Of a stretch of 64,000 nt of DNA, positions 26,971 to 36,248 are shown one piece after another (the stretch's first letter is position 1; every line of letters starts with the position of its first letter). Position numbers and translations under genes: made by a program. Origin of the DNA: Streptomyces sp. NBC_00539 (lineage in GTDB: Bacteria > Actinomycetota > Actinomycetes > Streptomycetales > Streptomycetaceae); the NCBI RefSeq assembly GCF_036346105.1, contig NZ_CP107811.1, positions 868,001 to 932,000 on the forward strand, in the 5' to 3' direction. The notes under the pieces are model-generated. The model searched no databases and was not told where the DNA came from. It saw nothing but the letters and a program-made list of their open reading frames with translations.

Positions 26971-27161
26971 CTTCCCTCACCCTCACCCTCACCCTCATCC
27001 GAACCTTCCCGACCGTCGATTTTCAGCCATGCCCCTCGGAACGTCCCTGAACTGAAAGGTACTTCCGTACAGGGCCACGTGTCTGACATCTTGCGTCCAC
27101 CACTCGTTTCGCACGGCCCGACGGTGCCACCAGCACCGCCGGGCCGTCTTCGGAGGACGCA

Positions 27162-28961
27162 TTGATACCCCACATATCCAGCCGACCTCGACGGACGCTG
27201 GTGCTCGCGGCCGCCCTCGGCGCCGCCCTCGCGTTCGGCGCACCCGGCGCCCTCGCGGGCACTCTCCCCGTCGCCCCCTCCACCGCGCCGGCCGCCAAGG
27301 CCCACGCTCCGGCCGCCGCGCCGGCTTCCCAGAGTGCGACCTGGGTTGCCGGCACGCGCGCCTACCTGGTCATCACCGCTCCCGGTGACAGCACGGCGGT
27401 CCGCTCGGCCATCACGGCCAACGGCGGCACCGTCTTCTCCAGCTTCGACGCCATCGGCGTGATCGTGGCCCACTCCGCGTCCAGCGGCTTCGCCGCGACC
27501 ATGCGCGGCGTCGCCGGCGTCCAGCAGGTCGGCGCCACCCGCACCTCGGACGTCCCGGCAGACGCCTACAACCCGGCGCTGCCCGCCAACCCGGCCCAGG
27601 CGTCGACCCCGGCCGGCGAGCCGGTCCGGGCCGACATGAGCCAGATCAAGGCGGACCAGGCCTGGGCCGTCAACCCCGGCTCCGCGTCGGTCAAGGTCGG
27701 CATCCTGGACACCGGTATGGACGACCAGCACCAGGACCTCGCGCCCAACTTCAACGCGGCCGACTCCGTCTCCTGCGCCTACGGCAAGCCCGACACGCGT
27801 GCGGGTGCGTGGCGGGACGTGGACACCCACGGCACCCACGTGGCGGGCACCATCGCCGCGGCCAAGAACGGCAAGGGCGTCGTCGGCGTGGCCCCCGGTG
27901 TGAAGATCTCCGCGGTCCGCGTCGCCGAGCCGGGCAACGCGTTCTTCTTCGCCGAGAACACCATCTGCGGTTTCGTCTGGGCCGGTGACCACGGCTTCAA
28001 GGTCACCAACAACAGCTATTACACGGACCCGTGGCAGTTCAACTGCCCGGACAACGCCGATCAGGCCGCCATCATCGAGGGCGTCAAGCGCGCCCAGGAG
28101 TACGCCGAGGGCAAGGGCTCGCTCCAGATCGCCGCGGCGGGCAACGAGGACTACGACCTCGCCCACAAGACGACCGACTCCGCGAGCCCGAACGACTCGA
28201 CGCCGGTCACCCGCACCATCACCAACGCCTGCCTCGACATCCCGACCGAACTGCCGGGCGTGGTCACGGTCGCGGCCAACGGCACGGGCGTCACCAAGGC
28301 CTCGTTCTCCAACTACGGCCAGGGCGTCATCGACGTGGCGGCTCCGGGCAGCAACGTCTACTCCACGGCCCCCGGCGGCGGCTACAGCACCAAGAGCGGC
28401 ACCTCGATGGCCACCCCGCACGTGGTCGGCGTGGCGGCGCTCATCGCCAGTGCCAACCCGGGCATCACCCCGGCGCAGATCCGCGCCAAGCTGGCCGCCC
28501 AGGCCAACGACATCGCCTGCCCCTCGGACAACCGCTGCACGGGCACCACGGCCAACAACTCGTTCTTCGGCGAGGGCCAGGTCGACGCCCTCAAGGCGGT
28601 CGGGACCACCCCGCCGCCCGGCAAGTACTTCGAGAACCTCGCGGACTTCGCGATCGCCGACAACGCGACCGTGGAGAGCCCGATCACCGTCTCGGGAGTG
28701 ACCGGCAACGCGCCGGCCACCCTCAAGGTGGGCGTGGACATCAAGCACACCTACATCGGTGACTTGAAGGTCGACCTGGTGGCTCCGGACGGCTCGGTCT
28801 ACACCCTGCACAACCGGGCCGGCGGCAGCACCGACAACATCGCCCAGACCTACACCGTGAACGCCTCCTCCGAGGTGGCGAACGGCACCTGGAAGCTGCG
28901 CGTCAACGACAACGCCGCCTCCGACACCGGCAAGATCGACGCCTGGAACCTGACCTTCTAG
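27162..28961 (+). CDS. Secreted subtilisin-like serine protease (S8) with P/homo-B domain
   Basis: 599 residues beginning at a TTG; GGAGG six bases upstream and the immediate Sec signal (RRTLVLAAALGAALAFG) make this start convincing. An inhibitor-like propeptide (YLVITAPGDS) is followed by the catalytic triad Asp183 (ILDTGMD), His223 (THGTHVAG) and Ser415 (GTSMATPH). The C terminus (about 490-599) is a proprotein-convertase P domain (IKHTYIGDLKVDLVAPDG, WKLRVNDNA). It should be an extracellular protease. A strong terminator follows the stop codon. Confidence 0.95.
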   Translation: MIPHISSRPRRTLVLAAALGAALAFGAPGALAGTLPVAPSTAPAAKAHAPAAAPASQSATWVAGTRAYLVITAPGDSTAVRSAITANGGTVFSSFDAIGVIVAHSASSGFAATMRGVAGVQQVGATRTSDVPADAYNPALPANPAQASTPAGEPVRADMSQIKADQAWAVNPGSASVKVGILDTGMDDQHQDLAPNFNAADSVSCAYGKPDTRAGAWRDVDTHGTHVAGTIAAAKNGKGVVGVAPGVKISAVRVAEPGNAFFFAENTICGFVWAGDHGFKVTNNSYYTDPWQFNCPDNADQAAIIEGVKRAQEYAEGKGSLQIAAAGNEDYDLAHKTTDSASPNDSTPVTRTITNACLDIPTELPGVVTVAANGTGVTKASFSNYGQGVIDVAAPGSNVYSTAPGGGYSTKSGTSMATPHVVGVAALIASANPGITPAQIRAKLAAQANDIACPSDNRCTGTTANNSFFGEGQVDALKAVGTTPPPGKYFENLADFAIADNATVESPITVSGVTGNAPATLKVGVDIKHTYIGDLKVDLVAPDGSVYTLHNRAGGSTDNIAQTYTVNASSEVANGTWKLRVNDNAASDTGKIDAWNLTF

Positions 28962-28973
28962 GTCCCCGGCCCC

Positions 28974-29014
28974 GCGGGCTGTGGGGTGCGGTCCTGCCGC
29001 ACCCCACAGCCCGC
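28974..29014. terminator. Perfect 18-bp hairpin, bidirectional terminator
   Basis: Two perfectly complementary 18-base arms with a 5-base loop (TCCTG) occupy the 57-base gap between the convergent protease and FhuF-like genes. It is the strongest hairpin in the window. Confidence 0.9.
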
Positions 29015-29018
29015 TCCG

Positions 29019-29708
29019 TCATCTCGTCCGCAGGACGCAGTCCCCGCAGAGGCCGCCGCCGGGCACCCGGTAGTAGAGGCAGCAGCTGCGGCGGACGAAG
29101 GCCACGCCGAGGCCCTCCTCGTGGAGGAAGGTGCCCGTCCCGCCGAGCGGGGCGCCGTCAGCGAGCAAGGCCTCGGCGAGTCGTACCGCCGCCCCTCCCG
29201 GTATCCGGTCCATCAGTACGCGCAACGCGCCGACCAGGGCCGAGGCGCTGTTCCCGCGCAGTACCAGGGGCGATACCCCGAACCGCTCGCGCAGCTGCGC
29301 GTCCAGCACACCGAGGTGGCCGGGCACGATCTCCCCGAGGGACTCGGCGCCCTGTGCGCGGCAACCCGGGTCGGGCAGCCACAGCTCCAGCGAACCCGAC
29401 CCGGGCAGCCGCCACCACACGCGGTCGGGGCCGAGGTCCGGCACGCGCCCGGAGAGCGCCGCGCATCCCAGCCCGAGCGACCACAGCCGCGAGGCGATGC
29501 CGAACTGCGCGGTCGAGGCGGCCACCCGGCCCGCCCCGGTGCCGATCCGTCGCCCGATCTCGGCGACATAGGGCCCGAGCCCGTCCCCGTACAGCTCCGC
29601 GAGCGGCCGGAAGCCCGCCCCGGGCGGCGTGTCCCTGTACGGCACGCGGAAGAACGGCCCGACGGCGGCCAGGCGCCGCAGCACGTCCTCCATAGCGGTC
29701 TCTTCCAT
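29019..29708 (-). CDS. FhuF-like [2Fe-2S] protein (ferric-siderophore reductase type)
   Basis: 229 residues. The C-terminal motif RRSCCLYYR...LCGDC has the Cys-Cys-x10-Cys-x2-Cys spacing of the FhuF [2Fe-2S] cluster. The N-terminal part resembles the FhuF-like transporter-associated domain. Such cytoplasmic proteins reduce ferric siderophores to release iron. No siderophore transport gene is adjacent; the next upstream gene is an MFS carrier on the same strand, 37 bases away, so they may be co-transcribed. Confidence 0.85.
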   Translation of the reverse strand: MEETAMEDVLRRLAAVGPFFRVPYRDTPPGAGFRPLAELYGDGLGPYVAEIGRRIGTGAGRVAASTAQFGIASRLWSLGLGCAALSGRVPDLGPDRVWWRLPGSGSLELWLPDPGCRAQGAESLGEIVPGHLGVLDAQLRERFGVSPLVLRGNSASALVGALRVLMDRIPGGAAVRLAEALLADGAPLGGTGTFLHEEGLGVAFVRRSCCLYYRVPGGGLCGDCVLRTR

Positions 29709-29745
29709 CCGGTGATGATCCCAGGCGGCCGCCTCCCGCAGGACT

Positions 29746-31005
29746 TCACCCTCCTACGACGGCACTCGAGGGCTCGCTCCGCCGGTGAACGGCCCCGGCC
29801 CGGCGCACCGCCGGACCCATGGCGTACGACGCGACCGCCAGCACGGCGCCCAGCAGCAGCCACCCCTGGATGCCCCACACCAGGAGCAGCGAGGTCAGCA
29901 GCAGCGGCCCCACGGTCCGGGCGACCGGCACACCCGTCCCGAAGAAGCCCTGGTACTGGCCCACCCGCCCGGCGGGGGCGAGCGCGAAGCCGATCTGCCA
30001 GGACCCGGCGGACTGGCGCATCTCGGCGTCGACCTGGAGCACGGCGCCCCCCACGAGCAGCAGGGCGGCGGCCCACCCGGCCCCCGGCAGCGCGGAGACG
30101 GCGAACACCGCGCAGGAGGCGGCCATCACGAGCCCGGAGCGGCGCACGGCCCGGCCCGCGCTCTCCAGGCCGGTCACCTGCCGGGCCACGCGCACCTGGA
30201 ACAGCATCACGGCGCCGGTGTTGAGCACGAACAGCGCCGACGCCAGCCAGCCGGGGGCGTGGGTGCGCTCCACGATCCACAGCGGGACCGCCAGGCTCAG
30301 CAGCGGCATCCGCAGCAGCAGGACCGCGTTGAGCAGCGTGACCAGGGCGTACGGCCGGTCGCGGAGCACCGCCAACCGCGGCTCCCCGGTCCCCCTCCCC
30401 GGTACGGGTGCCACTGCGGGCAAGCGCAGCAGCAGCGCGGCACAGAGCAGGAAGCCGGCCGTGTCCAGCGCGAACACCGTGAGGTAGGCGCGCTCGGTGC
30501 CGGCGCTCAGGGCGAGCCCGCCGAGGGCCGCGCCCACCGCGAGCCCGGCGTTGAGGACGGCCTGGAGGTGGGCCAGTACCCCGGTCCGCTCCCCCGGCTC
30601 GACCACTGCGGCGAGCAGCGCCTGACGGGCGGCTGCGAACCCGCATTGGGCGGTGGCGTAGCAGACCACCGCGAGCAGGAACGCCCAGAACGAGCGGATG
30701 ACGAGGAACGACGCCACCGAGGCGGCGGTGGCCACCGCCAGGAGTACCGAGGTGCCGCGGGGCCCGCGCCGGTCGGCGAGGGCCCCGAGCGGGACGCCGG
30801 CGACGGAGCCGAGGGCCCAGGCCACGGTCAGGCCGAGGCCGATCCGGCCGGGCGAGAGACCCACCACCTGGTTGAAGTAGAGCGCCGAACACACGTAGTA
30901 GGCGCCGTCGCCGACGGAATTGCCCAGCTGGGCGGCGGCCAGGCGGCGCGGCGCTCCGGGTGGGGGCAGGAAGCGTATGGTCACCCGGTCATTGGACCAG
31001 CCCAC
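29746..31005 (-). CDS. MFS transporter
   Basis: About 419 residues (412 if the GTG at 30984 is used) with twelve predicted membrane segments. The loop 2-3 signature LADRRGPRG (GxLaDRxGxR type) is clear, and the paired six-helix halves are separated by a Pro/Arg loop (RLPAVAPVPGRG). The substrate is unknown. It precedes the FhuF-like gene on the same strand, which would suit siderophore export or uptake, but drug efflux is equally possible. Confidence 0.88.
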   Translation of the reverse strand: MGWSNDRVTIRFLPPPGAPRRLAAAQLGNSVGDGAYYVCSALYFNQVVGLSPGRIGLGLTVAWALGSVAGVPLGALADRRGPRGTSVLLAVATAASVASFLVIRSFWAFLLAVVCYATAQCGFAAARQALLAAVVEPGERTGVLAHLQAVLNAGLAVGAALGGLALSAGTERAYLTVFALDTAGFLLCAALLLRLPAVAPVPGRGTGEPRLAVLRDRPYALVTLLNAVLLLRMPLLSLAVPLWIVERTHAPGWLASALFVLNTGAVMLFQVRVARQVTGLESAGRAVRRSGLVMAASCAVFAVSALPGAGWAAALLLVGGAVLQVDAEMRQSAGSWQIGFALAPAGRVGQYQGFFGTGVPVARTVGPLLLTSLLLVWGIQGWLLLGAVLAVASYAMGPAVRRAGAVHRRSEPSSAVVGG

Positions 31006-31038
31006 CGGCCCGCCGCCATGGGCCAGTGGGGCGGCATT

Positions 31039-31869
31039 TCAGCGGGCCACTTGCCGCCCGGACCGGCCGTCCGCGAGGAAGTCCAGCAGCGCCCGGTTGA
31101 AGGCCTCCGGCTGCTCCACGCCCGGCAGGTGCCCGGCCCGGTCGATCACGGCGAGCCGGGAGTGGGCGATGAGCGCGTGCAGGGCCCGGGCGTCCGCGAC
31201 GGGGGTGTAGACGTCGTCCGCGCCGACCAGCACCAGGCAGGGCACGGACTCGGGCAGTGCGGCGAGGGCGGGACGGTAGTCGGGTCGCTCGGCCCGGCCG
31301 CGCAGGGCGGCGGCCGCCCCCTCGGGGTCGGTGGCGCACATCATGTTCATGACGGTGGCGGCGGCCTGCGGCATCGCGGCGACGTTGTAGGGCGCCAGCA
31401 TCTTGTCGATGACCTCGTCGGCGTACGGCTTCATGCCCTCGGCGAGGAGCCGGTCCGCGAGCTCGCGACGGAACGTCTTGCCCTCCTCCGTCTCCGGAAC
31501 CGGGGACGTGTCGGACAGGACCAGGCCCCTTATCCGACCCGGGTGGCGCAACCAGAGTTCCATCGCGATCTGACCACCCATGCTCACCCCGCCGACGACC
31601 GCCTGTTCGATGTCCAGGTGGTCGAGGAGGGCGACGAGGTCGTCGGCGAACGCGGCGAAGGGAGTGACGCCTGGGCGCGCCGGATTTTCCCCGTATCCCC
31701 GCAGGTCAGGGGCGATCACGCGGTAGCCGGCGGCGGTCAGCGCAGTGGTCTGGGGAGCCCACATCGTGCGGTTGAACGGGTGTCCGTGGACCAGGAGCAC
31801 GGGCTCCGCGCCCCGGCGACCAAGGTCATCGAAAAACATCGTCGCGGCGTTGCCATTTTGGGGGTTCAT
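31039..31869 (-). CDS. Alpha/beta hydrolase
   Basis: 276 residues with the alpha/beta-hydrolase-1 layout: VLLVHGHPFNRTMW (oxyanion HG), nucleophile elbow GVSMGG, the acid in LVGADDVYTP and catalytic His in DRAGHLPGVE. It is closest in style to the 3-oxoadipate enol-lactonase/haloperoxidase group, yet the substrate cannot be named. It lies 33 bases upstream of the MFS gene on the same strand and is divergent from the GNAT gene. Confidence 0.9.
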   Translation of the reverse strand: MNPQNGNAATMFFDDLGRRGAEPVLLVHGHPFNRTMWAPQTTALTAAGYRVIAPDLRGYGENPARPGVTPFAAFADDLVALLDHLDIEQAVVGGVSMGGQIAMELWLRHPGRIRGLVLSDTSPVPETEEGKTFRRELADRLLAEGMKPYADEVIDKMLAPYNVAAMPQAAATVMNMMCATDPEGAAAALRGRAERPDYRPALAALPESVPCLVLVGADDVYTPVADARALHALIAHSRLAVIDRAGHLPGVEQPEAFNRALLDFLADGRSGRQVAR

Positions 31870-32009
31870 GGGAGCACTTTAAGGAGCTACATTGAGCCAC
31901 TCGCGTTCACCTGACAGCCCGTTGCCTTTCACCCGCGTTTTGCGCGGGGGGTGACGTCAGGAGCGCAGACTGTGCAACCACCCCACCGCCCAGAAGGACC
32001 GAAGGCTCC

Positions 32010-32696
32010 GTGCCCGTACCCGTACTCCTCGCCGGCCGCTCCGTGCGGCTGGAGCCCCTCGCCCCCCACCACACCGAGGCCCTGGCCGTGGCCGGTGCCG
32101 AGGATCGTACGACTTACGCCTTCACTCCCGTGCCGCACGGGCTGCAGGCGTCCCGCGAGTACATCGACCGCGCGCTGGCCGATCAGGCGGCCGGTCGATC
32201 CCTCCCGTTCGCGGTGGTCAGAGCCACCGACGGGCGGGTCGTCGGTTCGACCCGGTTCCTGGAACTCGATTACTGGCAGGGGCCGCTCGTGTGGCCGGCC
32301 GTGGTGGGGGTCCCGTTCGGCGATCCGGTGACGGCGGTCCCCGACGCCGCCGAGATCGGCAACACCTGGCTGTCCCCGCAGGCGCAGGGCACCGGCATCA
32401 ACACCGAGGCCAAGCTGCTCATGCTCCACCACGCCTTCGAGACCTGGGGCGTGCGCCGCGTCTCGCTGCGCGCGGACGCCCGCAACGGCCGTTCGCGGGC
32501 CGCGATGGAACGTCTCGGCTTCACCTGCGAAGGCGTGCGCCGGGCCCATTCGCGGGGGCTGGACGGCGCTGTGCGCAGCACGGCCTTCTACTCGATCCTG
32601 GACGAGGAGTGGCCGACGGTCCGCTCGATCATCGAGCTCAGGCTGGCGCCCGCCGCGCCGCGCAGGCGGCGGCGCAAGACGCTGGTTCCGGCGTAA
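32010..32696 (+). CDS. GNAT N-acetyltransferase (RimJ/RimL type)
   Basis: 228 residues starting at GTG after AAGGACCGAAGG. Segments RSVRLEPLAPHH, EIGNTWLSPQAQGTGI (acetyl-CoA loop, with QGTG in place of the usual RGxG) and LRADARNGRSRAAMERLGF match acetyltransferases that modify protein N termini or small amines. The C-terminal 25 residues are Arg-rich. The acceptor is not predictable. Confidence 0.88.
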   Translation: MPVPVLLAGRSVRLEPLAPHHTEALAVAGAEDRTTYAFTPVPHGLQASREYIDRALADQAAGRSLPFAVVRATDGRVVGSTRFLELDYWQGPLVWPAVVGVPFGDPVTAVPDAAEIGNTWLSPQAQGTGINTEAKLLMLHHAFETWGVRRVSLRADARNGRSRAAMERLGFTCEGVRRAHSRGLDGAVRSTAFYSILDEEWPTVRSIIELRLAPAAPRRRRRKTLVPA

Positions 32697-32711
32697 CGGT
32701 CCTTCTCCGGC

Positions 32712-32764
32712 GGCCCTCGCCCCGGCCTCCCGGCTACCCGCCGAGGAAGGCAGGGGCGAGGGCC
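32712..32764. terminator. Long-loop inverted repeat between convergent genes
   Basis: 12-bp arms (GGCCCTCGCCCC and complement) with a 29-base loop span the gap between the GNAT gene and the convergent beta-propeller gene and overlap the latter's stop. This may be a shared transcript-end structure. Confidence 0.4.
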
Positions 32765-33765
32765 GACGTCATGAGCGGGGCCGGGGTGCCCGTGCCGTCG
32801 GCGGGCAGCGCGTACAGGTCGGCGCCGAAGTCGCCGGGCAGCGCGTAGACGACGGTCCGGTCGTCCTTCCACACCACTTGGTCGTCCACGCTGCGCTGCT
32901 CCGCGAGCGGGGTCTCCTCCATCGTGGCCAGGTCCAGGGCGTAGAGCCGCCACGGCGCGTCGGCGGACAGGCCCGGCACCCGCTTCTTGAACACCAGCCT
33001 GGTGCCGTCCGGTGAGAGGGAGGGACATTCCAGGTTCTCGCGGAGCGTGGTCACCGTACGGGCGGTGAGGTCCCCGCGGACCAGGTAGGTCCGGCCGCCG
33101 GTGGCGAGCGTCGCGTAGAAGGTCTTCTCGTCGGCGGCGAAGGTGACGCCCCAGAAATTGACGTCGGCGTTCTGGTACGTCCTGCCGTCCTTGACGATGG
33201 TGAAGTCCTCCAGCGAGGCGTCGTACCGGCCGGTGCGCAGGTCGAGCAGTGAGGTCCGGGTGGAGAAGTCCGTACCGGCGTACGAGTCCCCGCCGACGAA
33301 CACCGTCCAGGCGGCGAGGTGCCCGCCGGGCGAGACGCGGGCCCGGGTGGGGATCCCGGCGAGCGGGTGCGAGGAGACCGCTTTGAGGTGGGCGTCCAGC
33401 ACGACCGCCCGGTACTGCTCCTGGACTCCGCCCTTCTCGGCCTGGAGGCAGATCCCGGTGCCGGCCGCGGAGTGGAAGCGCAGGCAGCTCACGCCGGAGG
33501 CGGTGCGGGGTCCGCCGGGCGAGGCGGCCGGGACGGTGACGAGTTCGTCGCGGTGCGGGCCCCACGCCATGTTCCGCAACACGATCCGCGGGCCGCCGTC
33601 CGCCGGGGCCAAGGAGACGGCGCCCCGGGTGACTTCGGGGCCTCCCGCCCGGGTCCGGTTCTTCTCGTCTGCCCGCGACGAGGCCCGTACGACGGCGAGC
33701 ACCCCCACGGCGGCGAGCAGCACGACGGCGGTGACGAGGATCAGGATCCGGCGTTGGAGGGTCAT
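32734..33765 (-). CDS. Membrane-anchored TolB-like beta-propeller protein
   Basis: 343 residues. An uncleaved-looking N-terminal helix (RILILVTAVVLLAAVGVLAVV) anchors an extracellular domain with PD40/WD40-like repeats (RVSPGGHLAAWTV, SLSPDGTRLVFKK, DLYALPADG). The start follows AAAGGCCCCC. The gene lies 40 bases after an MFS gene and the phosphoesterase gene, all on the same strand, suggesting one operon. Propellers of this type usually mediate protein contacts in the envelope; the partner is unknown. Confidence 0.82.
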   Translation of the reverse strand: MTLQRRILILVTAVVLLAAVGVLAVVRASSRADEKNRTRAGGPEVTRGAVSLAPADGGPRIVLRNMAWGPHRDELVTVPAASPGGPRTASGVSCLRFHSAAGTGICLQAEKGGVQEQYRAVVLDAHLKAVSSHPLAGIPTRARVSPGGHLAAWTVFVGGDSYAGTDFSTRTSLLDLRTGRYDASLEDFTIVKDGRTYQNADVNFWGVTFAADEKTFYATLATGGRTYLVRGDLTARTVTTLRENLECPSLSPDGTRLVFKKRVPGLSADAPWRLYALDLATMEETPLAEQRSVDDQVVWKDDRTVVYALPGDFGADLYALPADGTGTPAPLMTSALAPAFLGG

Positions 33766-33805
33766 GGGGGCCTTTCGGTCACGCGGGGGATGGCGAGGGG
33801 AGGGT

Positions 33806-35095
33806 TCAGGCGGCGTCGGCGACCGCTTCGGCGTCCGTGTCCGCGGAGTACAGCCGCGCGCAGCCGGCGAGGGCGACGGCCAGCAGCCCGGCGGCCACCA
33901 CCAGCGCGGGGCGGGCGCCCCAGACGGTCCAGGCCGCGCCGAAGCCCAGGGAGGCGGCGAACCGGGCGAGGGCCTGCCCGGTCTGGACGAGCGCGAGGCC
34001 GCCCCCGCGGTGCTCCCCGGGCACAACGGCGGCCGCGGCGGCCATGAGCACCCCGTCGGTGGCCGCGTAGAACCCGCCGTGCAGCAGGAGCACCGCGTAC
34101 GGCAGCGCGGGGTGTGCACCGCCGGTCAACAGCAGTACGTAGGCGGCGAGCAGCGCGAGGTGGCCGCCGAGGAAGACCCGGCGGCGGCCCACGCGGTCGG
34201 CGAGCCGGCCGAGCGGCAGCGCGAGGAGGAAGAACGCGGCGGCGGTGCCGAGCGGCAGCAGGGCGAACCAGCGGTCGGGGATGTGGCCGGCCCGCTGGAG
34301 CAGCAGGAAGACGAAGGCGTCGCTGACGGTGCACAGGCCCAGCAGCAGCGCGCACAGGGCGATGCGGCGCAGGCCCGGACCGCGCAGCAGCCCTACGGAG
34401 GCTTTCAGCGAGACGGGGGCCGCGTCGGCGGCCGGCCGGGTGCGGCGGCCGGGCACGAAGAGCACCAGGACGAGCACGCCGAGGGCGGCCACGCAGGCGC
34501 TGACGGTGAAGACGGCGTCGTAGCCGTCGGCGGCGCCGCGCAGGATCAGGAAGGCGAGCATCGGGCCGATGAGCGCACCGGCCGTGTCCATGGCCCGGTG
34601 CACGCCGAAGGCCCGCCCGCGTTCGGCGGGGGCGGCGGCAAGCGAGATCAGGGCGTCGCGCGGTGCGGTGCGCAGGCCCTTGCCGGTGCGGTCGAGGGCG
34701 AGCACCGCCCCGATGGCGGGCAGGGTGTGCGCGAGCAGCAGCAGCGGTTTGCACACGGCGGAGAGCCCGTAGCCGATGCCCGCGAGGGCCTTGTGCCGGC
34801 CGAGGCGGTCGCCGAGGTGGCCTCCGGTGAGCCGGACCAGGGCGCTGACGCCGTTGTAGAGGCCGTCGAGGAGTCCGAAGCCGAGGGGGGTGAGGCCCAG
34901 TCCGGCGACGAGGTAGAGCGGGAGCACGGCCGTGACCATCTCGGAGGAGACGTCGGTGATCAGGCTGACCGTGCCGAGGGCGAGGACCGTGGGCGCGAGC
35001 GCGGCGCGCCGCCCCGGGCCGGAGCCCGGGACGACGGCCTGTGGCTCGGGGGTCACGGCGGGCGCGGGAGTACCGCGACTGTCCGCAACGTACAT
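33806..35095 (-). CDS. MFS transporter
   Basis: 429 residues. The signature GGHLGDRLGRHKAL lies between helices 2 and 3, SLITDVSSEM in helix 1, and DRTGKGLRTAPRDALI in helix 4-5; the last is characteristic of a subgroup of MFS proteins with DRxGKGxRxxPRDAL. The ATG lies two bases downstream of the phosphoesterase stop codon, so translation is probably coupled. The substrate is unknown. Confidence 0.9.
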   Translation of the reverse strand: MYVADSRGTPAPAVTPEPQAVVPGSGPGRRAALAPTVLALGTVSLITDVSSEMVTAVLPLYLVAGLGLTPLGFGLLDGLYNGVSALVRLTGGHLGDRLGRHKALAGIGYGLSAVCKPLLLLAHTLPAIGAVLALDRTGKGLRTAPRDALISLAAAPAERGRAFGVHRAMDTAGALIGPMLAFLILRGAADGYDAVFTVSACVAALGVLVLVLFVPGRRTRPAADAAPVSLKASVGLLRGPGLRRIALCALLLGLCTVSDAFVFLLLQRAGHIPDRWFALLPLGTAAAFFLLALPLGRLADRVGRRRVFLGGHLALLAAYVLLLTGGAHPALPYAVLLLHGGFYAATDGVLMAAAAAVVPGEHRGGGLALVQTGQALARFAASLGFGAAWTVWGARPALVVAAGLLAVALAGCARLYSADTDAEAVADAA

Positions 35096-35097
35096 GG

Positions 35098-35991
35098 TCA
35101 GGAGGTCCAGATGCCCGTGATGTCCTTGGCGCCGGCGGCGTTCCCGGCGTGGGTGCTCAGGCCGGCCAGGCCCTCCAGGGTGCGCAGCACGTCGTAGTGG
35201 TTGTAGGTGGTGGAGGAGGTGCTGCCCGGGGTGACGGGCTGGCCGTAGAGCACGGTCGGGATCTTGTTGCCGGCGAGCCGGTTGTCCTCGTCGAAGGTGA
35301 CGACGAGCAGGCTGTTGTGGGTCTTGGCCCAGTCCGCGTAGGCCTTGAGGTTGTTCTTGAGCCAGGTGTCGCCGGTGCCGACGGAGCAGTCGTGCATGTC
35401 GCTGCAGAGGTTGGGGACGACGAAGGACACCTTGGGCAGGGTGGTGAAGTCCGTCGGGAACTGCGTCATGGTCTTGGCCGTGCTGGTGGGCACGTTGGAG
35501 AAGGCGAACCAGGGGTTGTGCTTGCGGGCGTACTTGCCGCTGCTGCACGTGGTGGAGCCCTGGCTGGGGAGGGTCTCGTTGTAGCTGGTCCAGCTCTTGC
35601 CGGCGGCTATCAGCTCGGAGGCCAGGTTGGGCGCGGAGCTGAACGCGGGGGTGTAACAGCTGTCGTCGGTGACGCCCTGGTTGGAGCCGGAGAAGAGCTG
35701 GAGGTAGTTGGGCTGGCTGGGGTGGGTGACGCCGAAGGAGTTGGTGAGGTTGGCGCCCCCGCTCTTGAGGGAGTTGATGTAGGGGGCGCTGGAGCTGCCG
35801 ATGACCTGGTCGTAGGCGTGGTTCTCGAAGACCGCGACGACGATGTGGTCGGGGGCCGGAAGGCCCGCGGCGTGGGCGGGCTGGGCGGCCGCTCCGACGC
35901 CGGCCCACAGGGCGGCGCCAGCGGCGGTGACGCCGAAGGCGGTGGCGAGGGCGGTCTTGCGGCGAGTACGTGAAAGGGGCATGCCAAACAC
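35098..35991 (-). CDS. Secreted phosphoesterase-family acid phosphatase/phospholipase C-like protein
   Basis: 297 residues from a GTG preceded at seven bases by GGAGGT; the ATG three codons later is the alternative. The signal peptide runs to about AHAAG. The mature part starts HIVVAVFENHAYDQVIG, the metal-binding N-terminal motif of the PF04185 phosphoesterases, with THPSQPNYL (nucleophile region) and VVTFDEDNR as the second metal site. Such enzymes release phosphate from phosphomonoesters or lipids. It leads a likely three-gene operon with an MFS carrier and a propeller protein. Confidence 0.88.
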   Translation of the reverse strand: MFGMPLSRTRRKTALATAFGVTAAGAALWAGVGAAAQPAHAAGLPAPDHIVVAVFENHAYDQVIGSSSAPYINSLKSGGANLTNSFGVTHPSQPNYLQLFSGSNQGVTDDSCYTPAFSSAPNLASELIAAGKSWTSYNETLPSQGSTTCSSGKYARKHNPWFAFSNVPTSTAKTMTQFPTDFTTLPKVSFVVPNLCSDMHDCSVGTGDTWLKNNLKAYADWAKTHNSLLVVTFDEDNRLAGNKIPTVLYGQPVTPGSTSSTTYNHYDVLRTLEGLAGLSTHAGNAAGAKDITGIWTS

Positions 35992-36110
35992 GGGGTCTAC
36001 CTCCGGGCGCGGGGGGTCTGGGCGGCGGCGCGGAGGCAACATACCCAGGGGCATGTGCATGGGCCAGGGATACTTGGCGAACAGAACGGTAACTCCGGCC
36101 TGCATCTTGG

Positions 36111-36135
36111 CCCCGGGCAATGCCACAGCCCGGGG
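36111..36135. repeat. 8-bp inverted repeat in divergent promoter region
   Basis: CCCCGGGC and GCCCGGGG flank a 9-base loop between the divergent phosphoesterase and alpha/beta hydrolase genes. It cannot be a convergent terminator; it may be an operator or leader hairpin. Confidence 0.4.
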
Positions 36136-36248
36136 AAGGTCAAGAGAAGGCAAAATGAGGAACCAACAGGTAGTTTCGTTCATCATTCGAACGGAAGCAG
36201 TCCACCCCGCCCCGACGGGGCAGTACCAAGCCGGAGAAGCCACCGCAC

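Noticed and set aside
26981-27000. CCCTCA simple repeat after dctA
   Set aside because: Only three or four 6-base units; too short to treat as a repeat element.
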